A stretch of DNA of 64,000 nt from Phallusia mammillata (taxonomy: Eukaryota; Chordata; Ascidiacea; Phlebobranchia; Ascidiidae): assembly GCA_003260075.1 (NCBI GenBank), contig QLIY01000097.1, positions 1-64,000 on the forward strand, given 5' to 3'. The notes beneath the pieces are model-generated. The model did no database searches. It saw only the letters and a program-made list of their open reading frames with translations, and had not been told where the DNA came from. Made by a program: the position numbers and the translations under genes. This document shows positions 12,293 through 22,344 of the stretch, in pieces. The number at the start of each line of letters is the position of its first letter. Position 1 is the first letter of the stretch.

Positions 12293-13044
12293 CCTGTTTT
12301 TCACTTCAACTAGATTGCAAAATGCTACAAGCCACACGCTGGAAGCGCAGAGTATTTGATCAACGCGCCTTAAGCAAGACCACTACAGCTTGAGGGCTGG
12401 TCGTTATCATTTTTTCTGACCTACCCGTGTGTTTCCGGCAGAGTATCCAGAAACATTAAAACTTTTGAAAACATCTGTTAAAGAGGGCTTGCGTTCAATT
12501 GCCTTGGATTATACAAGTTACTGCAAATGTTTGTTAAAAAACTTTTCTGAAAACTTATTTGCCAAATGTTAAGCATATTATTGCATTTAATCTGCCGATG
12601 TTGCTATTTTACAGCAGACAATGCACCACGCTTTTTTGCACTATTGTTATTTATTCAATAATTGTCATACGTTTCCATATGACACAATAGAAGGTTTTAT
12701 TATTACACTTAGTTGCATTGGAAACCTTAAAATTATCAGAATTGGTTCGTTACATAAAAGTGTACTACTTGTGTAAAACCTATAATTGTAAAAACTTTTA
12801 CCAAGCCGACCGGCCATGGAAATTCAGCTTTTGTGGCACAATGTTACTAGTCAAACCAGTAAGTAATCAGAAAGCACAGACCTTGACCCTACACGAAGCA
12901 AAAAATGCCTGAGAAACGTTTGTTTTCAGTGACCAGGCCTCAGGCACAAAATGTGAATCACTGAAGGCATCTTGGCAAAACTATTCAGACTGCGAGGGAC
13001 GCAAATTTTTTTGACTTGTTGCCAACTTTTCTGCTAAGAGAGCG
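12293..13044. promoter_or_regulatory. Shared divergent promoter region of genes A and B
   Basis: The start codons of gene A (12292, minus) and gene B (13045, plus) are 752 bases apart with no other gene between. The region must contain both promoters unless distal 5' exons exist. I see no strong TATA box on either side. A head-to-head arrangement of paralogues suggests an inverted duplication and possibly shared regulation; this is inference. Confidence 0.45.
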
Positions 13045-16000
13045 ATGGCTTCAGTTCTTCAGGCAATGCTTTCTTTAGGCCTGATGTTGTTGTGTACGTC
13101 ATCGATAGTCCAAGGTTTTTATTTGAGTATGCTTTGTGCTAATTTGTTTTTAAAATCGTTCAACTTATTTTGCTGTGCAGGATTGCAATGTTTGGAGTGT
13201 TCGGGAAACAGCGAGCAAGACTGCCGGAAAAATGGAAAGCTTGTCACTTGCGTCAACGAACAGGTAAGGACAACACGCTACATGTGCTATAAACTATACT
13301 TATTTGGGGCTACACGTTGTTCTGCATTTGAACATCTTATGTCTTGTTACGCCCTAATATTTGGTTATAAAACGTTGCATTTGGCTTGAAGATATTTAGT
13401 CGTTTCTAGCTTTTTTATTCTGTAATAAAAAAATTACGAAGATCTCAACAATTACATTTTGGTTATTTTTTATTGTTTATGATATGTCTAGTTTAAAAAA
13501 TGGAATTGTGTACATTGTGATACAGGACGTTTGTGCAACAACAGTACGACGGTATTTTTCGGTCTCTCGTGTTNTCTGCATTTGAACATCTTATGTCTTG
13601 ATACGCCCTAATATTTGGTTATAAAACGTTGCATTTGGCTTGAAGATATATAGCCCTTTCTAGCTTTTTTTTATTCTGTCATAAAAAATTTACGAACATC
13701 TCAACAATCTTTCATTTTTTCATTGTTTATGATATATCTGTACAGGACATTTGTGCAACAACAGTGAGACGGTATTTTTCTGTCTCTCGTGTTTTCAAGC
13801 AATGCAAACAGAAACAGTCTTGCTTCAACGACATGAAACAGGTTTGTTACGACATATTTTATCCAAAATAACGCTTTCTTTCTCAAAATATGGCGTGTTA
13901 GGTTTGTAATCACCCTCGCTAACATTTCCATTGAGTTAAAATCTAAATTGTCGTATATGTTAGGTTTTGTACCAAGTTGAATAAAATGCCAATTGTGTAG
14001 GTGACTCTGCATGAAAAAACCCACTTGAATACAAATCCCAGATGTGTACCGAATATTTGTAATTTAACTTTGCAAATCTATTTTTAATTCTCGTTAGAAC
14101 TGGGATAAATACGGATTACGTCATCGCTGTACGAACAACTTCCTCTCATCCGTTTGTCATTGCTGCTGCGAAGAAGATTCTTGCAACAACTTATCTTGCT
14201 CCTGTAAGTTCGATTTCGCAGAGAAAATGGCATAGACCACTTTAGCCCCAAGGCGACAATAAATGACCAGGTGCGGCCTTTATCAAAAATATTAAAAACA
14301 TATCAAGACCAAATGGCAAATTCCACCAACTGGTTTGTACAAGACTTTAGGTCCACTGATTTTGTTAAGATCTTGAATTGGAAATAACTTCTGTTCCATA
14401 TCCTGTAAACACTCAAGACCATAAATTTTTAATGTGTATAGTGTTAAAAATATATTAACTAATCTTTTATATGTAAATAAGATAGTATAGGTGCCTGATC
14501 AGTGTAGTAAACATTAAAAAACCAAAAGTGACAGTAATATATCAGATTTACCAGAATATTGATTAAAAAAAAATACTTGCTGTTTACAAACATTGTCCTG
14601 ATAGGATTTAAGTAAGAATAAATCTGCTGTTTTTAGATGTTTTTTTTTAATTTGATAAACACAGTTTATTTATATCCGTGCTTGCAACACCTCAAACCAA
14701 CATCAGTGATTTTTCTTCTTGTTTGGCAAGAAAACACATTTAAAATTAGTTGCGTGTTATTCTTATTCGACAGCCAGCATCACAGCTAAAACATGCAACG
14801 CCGTGCCGGATCAGATAGAAAACGGTAGAGTTTACTGCACAAATGGCAACAAGATCGGCTCGCAATGTTACTACAGCTGCACTACGTCTGGATTTTATCT
14901 TAACCCAAGTGACTCTACAACTTTGCAATGTATGGGAAACGGCCAGTGGTCGAAGAAGGCGCCTTGTTGTGCAAGTAAGTAAAACTCATTGTGAGCTGCT
15001 TGATTAATAGAAATCTCTCTTTTTGTGAAAGCTTTCTAATAAGTTCAGCTAGTCCATTAAATAGGGAGAAACAAGTTCTTTCTTAGTTACTGACTGTAAA
15101 TTATCCTATGTTTCAGGACCATGTCCACCATACGCCCCATTTGACTTGGTTTTCATGATGAACAGATTTCACCCGAAAGCACGGAGAATGATACAAGAAG
15201 ATTTTTGGTGGAGTTTTAGACGGTAAAACCAAATTTGCAATTATGCTCCAAACATTTGTTGATTGCATGTGACCCAAAATGCAATTGTAACAATTGAATT
15301 CAGGTTTCTAGGCAACTACCGCTAGCTTTAATATTTTTTTCCGAAAAGTCCGTCCCAACCCAGAACTTCTTACAACACATATCAATTGCCCTTGCTTTCA
15401 CAACTAACAGTTCTGTACTTTTACTGCACTGAAAATATACAACACATGTTTACAATTTTTTCACACTGTGTAAAGGGTAACAAGGGTTTTTAAAGAAGTC
15501 ACATGTTTTACATTTTTGTCTGCAGTTTGTGGAGTGTTGATCCGGAATACTACAGACGCGCCAAGATAATTTATAGCAGCATCGTTCATCCCACGACCAT
15601 TATAAATTTGACCGACCCGTGGATTGGCAATGGTGCCAGAAGAAGGCTAGAACCAAGTAGAAATATTTCTGTTGCATTCAAATACATAAAAACAAACACT
15701 AGAAAAGATTGGTGTTTTCCTGGAAGACAGTTAAAGACTTGCATTCTGCACAAAGAATCGCGATCAACAACCACTCACTGCTTGTTTATTAGCATTACAA
15801 ATTAGGCAAACATCGTGCCAGTGATATTACATAGTACATTAGTTAGTCACCCCCCCCCCTTAGCATTACAAATTAGGCAAACATCGTGCCAGTGATATTA
15901 CATAGTAGCCTACATTAGTTAGTCCATTCGAATCATTATATTTTGTTAGTGTTTATAAATCAAAGCTTACTTTATTGTTCCATCATAAAGGTTAAACCTA

Positions 16001-16845
16001 ATTTTATTCATAGTTGTTTTTAAATTTAAGGCTTACTTTAATGTCCAATATTATCTCACCAGTCATTTTGTAAAATTTTGCAGCTTACCTAACATTCCTT
16101 TCGAGCCAATCATATTTTTTTATCTTTGCATTATATTCTTCAACCAGATGATGGAATAACGAACACTGGCAACGCGCTTCGTTTCGTCAGAGATCACGTG
16201 TTTGTCAAAGAGCATCGTGACGTCATACATATGGATGCCATCCTTCTAGTTCTTGACGAAAACTCAGATGATGACGTCAAGGAAGCTGCACAAGCTCTGC
16301 GAGACGATGGAGTTTTGGTGAGATTTTTATCAAATTCCTATTTTTTTCAAAAGCTTCAAATGCAAAAAAACATAAATGCAAGCAAAATGCAAACGATTAA
16401 ACAACTATTGCTTTGGCGGATTTACCATACGAGATGTATTTTCTGCTGTAGGAACTGAAAATTTATTTGGTGAACTACGTCTTATGTCAAAAATTAATTG
16501 CTTTGGTCGATTCTGTTCAACCTAGGTTTATAAAACGGGTTTCTGAATGGTATAATTCATTTAAGCATTAATAGACAAAGCGTTTAATGCCAAAAAAACG
16601 CTCACTTTTGTTATTACCCCGGAAACATACAAGTATATGTTTTTGTACCACAGATTTACACAATGTTCATGAACTTTAACAACTCACCAAATATGCAGCA
16701 ACTTTTAGACATAACTGGTGAAAAGGAACACATCTTTATATCAGATGGACAGAATGAGGGAATTGGAGACAAGATTGCGAAGGAAATGATTGGACACATG
16801 TGTGCCAATGTGTGTGGTCTTGGTGATCATTCCCATGATAAATGA
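13045..16845 (+). CDS. Secreted LU-CCP-vWA protein, gene B
   Basis: Nine exons: 13045-13114, 13181-13263, 13746-13841, 14098-14203, 14774-14974, 15117-15222, 15526-15656, 16148-16317, 16654-16845; 384 residues. Exon lengths match gene A except exons 1 and 7. Signal peptide MASVLQAMLSLGLMLLCTSS. The Ly6/uPAR-like domain runs from LQCLEC to CCCEEDSCN. The CCP exon has GSQCYYSC, LQCMGNGQWS and APCC. The degenerate vWA has PFDLVFMMNRF in place of the MIDAS loop, NTGNALRFVRDHVF, ILLVLDENSDDDV and a final C...C. Exon 7 ends at a weaker donor (GTAGAA), chosen because its phase fits exon 8. An extra partial copy of exon 3 at 13526-13573, ending at an N, looks like an assembly duplicate. AATAAA is at 17097. 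Confidence 0.88.
13318..13800 (+). repeat. Near-duplicate block joined by a single N at 13574
   Basis: Sequence from about 13318 to 13573 (intron 2 and the first half of exon 3 of gene B) is repeated from 13575 onward with small differences, with one N between. The first copy of exon 3 stops abruptly at the N. This is what two overlapping but unmerged haplotype contigs would look like. Confidence 0.75.
15778..15924 (+). repeat. Tandem duplicate separated by poly-C
   Basis: About 63 bases beginning TTAGCATTACAAATTAGGCA occur twice, separated by ten C at 15850-15859. The second copy has a 5-base insertion (TAGCC). It lies in intron 7 of gene B. It belongs to the set of poly-C/G junctions described in the findings. 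Confidence 0.75.
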
Positions 16846-17837
16846 AAGCGATTCACATGACAATCTTATGTGCAAGGAAAAAAATGTACAGTGTATCACA
16901 GTTTAACCAAACAATACACTTTTAACAAACCAAATCGAATAAGAATAAGTGTGAAGTTTCCAATGTAACCTCGGTGCAATTATAAAACTATATCTTGTAT
17001 TATTGGGAAATCGTACATGTGTCACAGTCTTGAACCTTACTGATAAAAGGTCGTACAACGCAAATGTAATTAAGTTTAATGCATAGCTGAAACTTAAATA
17101 AAGTTGGGTTAATTTTTCATAGTATTATATTTCTGTGAACCTTCGTGTACAGTTTTATGCTCTAGAGAAGGAAAAATCTTCCGCTTGGCAAATTAAAAAA
17201 TAATCTTCAGTGGACTTACAACATATAGGGCAAAACAAAAATGGCATACTATGGGAGGCTTCGTGTATGGAACAGCCTGTAAGAAATGGGCTTGTTTATT
17301 CTACCAGGTAACCTCAGCTTGTTTTGCCTTGTAAGAGGCACAGACAGAGCCATGCAATTTTACCGGTTAGCGAGAATTCAGATGAATTGTTATGGGTAAA
17401 ATTACAGGCAAACGTGTAAAACACCGCCACTGCCTGCTTAGCTCATTGGAATTTGTCGCGCAATACAAAACAACCTTTGATTGCACACGTTCCGTCATCA
17501 TACCTTTTTAAGGTTTTGTTATGCTGTGCCATCAAATGTTTTTTCCAGGCTAAAGGAGAGAGGTCTGATAAACAACAAGTAGTCGCATTGAAGCTCTGTT
17601 GTTTAACCATCGAAACAATGGTGCAACTGATTGGACAAAGTGATTACTTTATAAACTAAATCCGTGATTTCTTTACATAATAAAGTTATTGAAGAAAACT
17701 AAAGTCCTTTTCAATGTTCTAAAAGCAGATTTTTTGTAAAAGAAAACTTACAAATGCCCGCTGATAAATTATTTGGTTTAACTGCGAACGGATTTGTTTT
17801 GGCTCAGCAAACTAATTAAACAAAATACAAAGGAACA
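16846..17837. other. Region between gene B and the LCCL gene
   Basis: No gene is supported. The first 250 bases are the likely 3' UTR of gene B, ending near AATAAA at 17097. Short open frames here have no homology to the surrounding families. Confidence 0.45.
17097..17102 (+). terminator. Polyadenylation signal of gene B
   Basis: AATAAA lies 252 bases after the stop codon of gene B on the same strand, in an AT-rich setting. It is the first canonical hexamer seen downstream. Confidence 0.5.
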
Positions 17838-18414
17838 ATGATTTGTTGGACAGCGTCGAAACCAAACTGGATGATATTCTTGCTCTTCTGGAATTGTTTG
17901 TTGTATCCGCATGGAATCGATTCTTTATTGGGTAAGAGTTTTTTTCTAATTTTTAAATAATTTAAGATATTAACCAATATTGACATGTTTGGGAAAAAAT
18001 GATGACTCGCTAGCATTGTATGGACGGCATTTAGTACAGGTTTTACACCACTGATCTAAAAGTAAACGATTTTACCCCTTAAATCCGTTATCCAGAAACC
18101 AAATTTATGTTGTTATTTTCAGTCGACTGTCAACGCCCTAATTCAGTAGTTTTCAAACTGTACGTCGCGACGCCCTGATGTCGTTTTAATTTTCCAAGGG
18201 CGTCGCAGAATAGTTCCGTTCCGTGGCTTTTTGTTGTTGTACCGATAAACACAACTTTAATAAGTTTTCTCATTAACTTTTATTTGCTGGTGCGTCGCAA
18301 GCCCAGAAAACTTTTCCAGAGGCGTCGCAATAAAAAAGTGTGAGAACCACTGCCCTAATTTACTGAACGTATTGTGGATATTTTAATTTTTGTGCGTGTT
18401 TACGATACTTCAAA

Positions 18415-18497
<83 letters not shown>

Positions 18498-21400
18498 CTG
18501 CGATGCACGCTGGACTGATGGACAGTAAGTTCATGTTTAATGCAGCGAATTTCTAGATACTCTCATGCTGGCCTTCTGTGTTTAGGTCGTTATTAAATGC
18601 ATAAGAGCACAATCAAAGTAGGCCAAGTTCGTTATATAGGCGATTTTGGCTGCGTTAACACTAGAACATAAGGTTGCGCAATGTGTTTTAAAACCGTTTG
18701 AATGTGTCCTGTCCCATACCTACCCCCCCCCCCCGATTTTGGCTGCGTTAACACTAGAACATAAGGTTGCGCAATGTGTTTAAAAACCGTTTAAAAGTGT
18801 CCTGTCCCATACCTATGCCACATACTTAACAGTGGTTACCATAACAGAATTTCAGAATTTTTAATTTTGCAGGCGAGGGTGGATATTTCAAAGTGTTCAA
18901 AAGCGGACCACGTCGTAAATACAAAGGAACACCAAAGAATGGAATCACGAGCGAATCTTGCTCTCCTTCGTCCGTTTCCTATTGCTTCCAAAGTAATTTT
19001 TCCTTTGCTATATATAGTGGCTGCCTAACTTTTACCCTGGAAAATCGAAACGTTAAACTTAAACTTTTCAAATTTGCAATGCTAGTAATATTTTACATTG
19101 TTTTGTTTTTATGTTGCAAAGGAGATTTACATCCCCAAACAAACATAAAAACTTTAATTGCTGCTTCAAAACTCGGCGAAGGTTAATTAAAACTCACTAA
19201 GATTTCTTTGTGCAATGCAGTGAAATGCGACACAAACGGAAACGCGGAGGAATCTCTATCCGAAGTTGTTTGTCCTTCCGGTTGTAGTTCCAACTACTTG
19301 TGGGGGTCAACTATGTACAGCATCAACTCATCAGTGTGCGTTGCTGCCATCCACGCTGGAGTTTTAACCAGTAAGTAAAACGAGTAAAGTAAGTAATCGG
19401 AGTTGNGAGTTAAGTAAGTAAACCGAGTTAAGTAAATCGAGTTAAGTAAGTAAATCGAGTTAAGTAAATCGAGTTAAGTATGTAATCGGAGTTGAGTTAA
19501 GTAAACGAAGTTAAGGTGAGTAAACCGAGTAAAGTTAAGTAAACCGAGTTGAGTGAGTAAAGCGAGTAAAGTTAAGTAAAACGAGTTGAGTGAGTAAACC
19601 CAGTAAAGTTAAGTAAAACGAGTTGAGTGAGTAAACCCAGTAAAGTTAAGTAAACCGAGTTGAGTGAGTAAAGCGAGTAAAGTTAAGTAATCTAAGTTGA
19701 GAAACGTTAACCTGGTTAAGTTAACTGAACCAAGTTGGACACAGCGCTCCCACTTAAAAACCTCTTTGCTTTTCACAGGAAAGGGAGGAAAAGTAAAATT
19801 CTTCGCAAGAGAAGGTCAAATTTCATATGAAGGATCAACCAATCACGGCGTGACAAGTCAGTCATGTGATCCTTCGAAATCATCGTTTACATTTAAAGGT
19901 AATTCTAGAAGAAATAAAATACTATAGTGCAAACAAACATGGTATTCCACAAGATAGCAACATCGGCATGTTACACAAGTTTGTTTGCAATCAATTGATT
20001 GTATCAGCCTAACAGGTTCGCTGGGAGTGTCCAGAACACCTATTTAATTGCCCTTGTTGTCACTGTGCTTCCAAATCCTAAGCAATTAAACGCAAGGTTT
20101 GCATTGATTTCTGTTCGAGCGTTTTTAAAGTTGATTTTAACAATTGACTACCAATGTTCCAAACTCAATCTCTAGTAAGCTCCTGTCACATAACGCATTA
20201 TATTATTGTGTATCTGATGCAGCGCGTTTGGCCCGCATCCATTATAGTTACCTTCCAGTTGGCTTCATAACGTTTAATTTGATCGCCTAATTTCACAACA
20301 TGCAACTCGATCAAGTCATGATTCTGCTATTTTAAGTCGATATGTGTGTTCAGAGAACGACGTTTGCTTCAGCAACTGTGAAAACAACGGAAAGTGTCTG
20401 ACAGGTATCAACGAAAATTATTGCGCATGCAAAACCGGATACAAAGGAGATGCTTGCGAAATCGGTAAAATATTTCTGTAGTATCTGTGCAGATTGCTGG
20501 GCAAAGTTAAAAGATGACAAAAAGTAAAGTGCCAAAACGCTTACCAAAAAAGTCGCTTTTTATTGTTATATGGACCCCTAATTATCAGGAAACTGATGTT
20601 CTAAGTTAACTGCAGCAGTAATTAAACTTTAGCACTGCAGGTGATTGTATTAATAACACAAAGCAAAACCGAGTAACTATTTTTAGTTTCCATGTGTGAG
20701 GCAAATCCTGGAATTTGTCAACACGGAGGGACGTGTGTCAACATTGACACTTCTTACAACTGCACATGCACTATTTGGTACACGGGAAGAAACTGCGAGA
20801 CAGGTACAACAACCCAATTCGTATTTGAAATCGAGCAACTAATAAGTTATAATCTAAAACCGAACACTTGAATGTGTAGCAGTCAACTATCTTTGTTGTA
20901 AATGTAACAATAAAAATGTTGACAGTCATAAAATTTATTAATAAAATGTTTGCACCAAAACATAAACCCTTTTTACCGTATTCCTTAGTTTTATTGGATC
21001 ATCACTTCGCACCAACAGCTACGAACTGGAGCGGATCACGAAAATATTGCCAGTCTATCGGCGGGGATTTGGCCGCATGGGGGATGAGAAATCAAACTGT
21101 TCGCAGGTAGAATTTGATTTTTGTTGTTTTCGGCGGAAACTTGGCAGAATGGCCCGGTGCGTCTGAGGTTCCAATCCCGTGAAAAAAATGTTGTTTGTTT
21201 AAACCAGGGGTTGGCAACCTTTTTTGGTACTGGGGACCGGTTTTGATACTGAAATTTAATCACGGACCGGCTTTTGAAAAACCACAATTATTCTGCTATA
21301 AAACGCAAATACACTTTAGTTAAATGCACGGGAAAAATATTTCAAAGCATTTAACCTGAAAAAGTACGGTCCGGTAACTCCTCGTGAATCGGCACTGGGC

Positions 21401-21738
21401 CGCGGCCCGGCGGTTGCCGACCACTGGTTTAAACCACGTTATAATCACAATGAAATTTTATTGCAAATTAATGTTTTTAAAGTTCATTGAAACAAACCGC
21501 AAAAGACCTTGGACGTGCCAATTGTTGGATCGGTTTGAGGAACACTGAAGTAGACAGAAGGTTTATTTACGTTGACGGAGTGGAATGGGATCCCGAGAAT
21601 CCTACAGAGCATGACTTTAGAAAAAAAGAACCAAACGACGAAAACGAAAGTTGTGTCGCAATTAGTCGGACGTATAGTTATCAGTGGATCGATGTTGTTT
21701 GTAATACTAATCGTTATGGCATTTGCGAGCGGCCTTAA
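17838..21738 (+). CDS. LCCL-LCCL-EGF-EGF-C-type lectin protein (first LCCL exon broken)
   Basis: Exons: tentative 17838-17931 (signal-peptide-like, with an inner ATG at 17871, MIFLLFWNCLLYP), broken exon 18497-18524, then 18873-18992, 19221-19370, 19779-19898, 20354-20464, 20687-20803, 20989-21106, 21483-21738. From 18497 on, 339 residues are readable. Two LCCL units are seen: second one has CPSGCSSNYLWGSTMYS, VCVAAIHAG, then VKFFAREGQISYEGS and NHGVTSQSC; the first keeps AAMHAG and NGITSESC. Two EGF units follow (CENNGKCLTG..CACKTGYKGDAC; CQHGGTCVN..CTCTIWYTGRNC). The C-type lectin domain has C at CWIGLR, an EPND motif as in calcium/mannose-type sites, WIDVVC and final GICERP. The 5' half of LCCL 1 is missing at an 81-base poly-C tract. 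Likely secreted. Confidence 0.8.
18144..18352. mobile_element. hAT-like MITE with perfect 8-bp target duplication
   Basis: The ends are CAGTAGTTTTCAAACTG and GTGTGAGAACCACTG. CCCTAATT flanks both sides (18136-18143 and 18353-18360). The interior repeats GCGTCGC motifs and has no coding capacity. It is in the presumed first intron of the LCCL gene. Confidence 0.88.
18416..18496. repeat. 81-base poly-C tract inside an LCCL exon
   Basis: An uninterrupted run of C ends directly before GCTGCGATGCACGCTGG, which encodes AAMHAG, the middle of an LCCL domain. The upstream half of that exon is not present before the tract. The run therefore replaces or hides coding sequence. An equally long (81) poly-G run is at 38185-38265. 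Confidence 0.85.
18644..18815 (+). repeat. Tandem duplicate separated by poly-C
   Basis: About 80 bases starting GATTTTGGCTGCGTTAACAC are present twice, separated by 12 C at 18723-18734. The copies differ at several positions near CCGTTT, more like two alleles than a fresh tandem duplication. Confidence 0.75.
19371..19700 (+). repeat. Minisatellite of splice-donor-like units
   Basis: Immediately after exon 19221-19370 the donor GTAAGT is followed by about 320 bases of imperfect repeats built from GAGT(T)AAGTAA(A)CCGAGT-type units, with a longer period of about 45-60 bases in the second half. Many units contain GTAAGT or GTGAGT. An N lies at 19406. Confidence 0.8.
21205..21426. mobile_element. 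hAT-like MITE with perfect 8-bp target duplication
   Basis: The ends are CAGGGGTTGGCAACCTT and GGTTGCCGACCACTG. GTTTAAAC flanks both sides (21197-21204 and 21427-21434). It lies in the last intron of the LCCL/C-type lectin gene. The interior contains GGGGACCGG and CGGCCCGGCGG motifs. Confidence 0.88.
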
Positions 21739-21793
21739 TACGTTGAAATATATTTAAAAAAACTAACATGTTAAATTAAAATTAATCAGTACA

Positions 21794-21799
21794 AATAAA
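21794..21799 (+). terminator. Polyadenylation signal of the LCCL/C-type lectin gene
   Basis: AATAAA occurs 56 bases after the stop codon at 21738, in AT-rich sequence. The following 545 bases up to the end of gene C show no gene. Confidence 0.6.
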
Positions 21800-22344
21800 A
21801 ATATTTTCATGTTGCTGAACGCATTGCATTGAAATTTGTTCTACTTTTTTACACTTTTTACATGTATGGTATTAATTTGCCGTTTTTGTGTTTTCTGTAA
21901 AAAATGTTTACCTATATATTTACACATTAAAAAAATCTATTTGCTACAAAATTTGGATTAGCTCCTTTTTTCTATTTGGGTTCGGTCTTCAGTTCCCAAT
22001 AAACCGAGCTGGATTTTAGCCTGATGTTACACTTGGTCACAATTGTGCTGTATTTTTATTGTATTTACTTCGGGAGAACAATTTTAGGTGGGAACTGGGT
22101 TTAGACGCCAATTTTTACGTGCAAGTGTAATTTCTGTGGGTCTAGCGTGGTTTTATTAAGTTTGTTACGTTTACTATTAAGTGTGTGGTACAATTGAGTG
22201 CCATTTACAGTTATGTGAGTATGTGGTATTTCGTTATGGTAGTTGATAGAAAACCGCTAAGTAAAATGTAATACATTTTTGCCGTTTATCTTTCAAAAAA
22301 ATGTAATTAAACAGTTCTGGATAGGTTTGGACCGGTAGTTTTTG

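Noticed and set aside
13526-13573. Alternative mutually exclusive exon 3 in gene B
   Set aside because: The copy ends abruptly at an N and its flanks are duplicated too, so an assembly join is a simpler explanation.
18374-18556. Open frame with a long poly-proline stretch
   Set aside because: It exists only because a run of C reads as CCC codons; the same applies to frames over the poly-G runs at 32332 and 38185.
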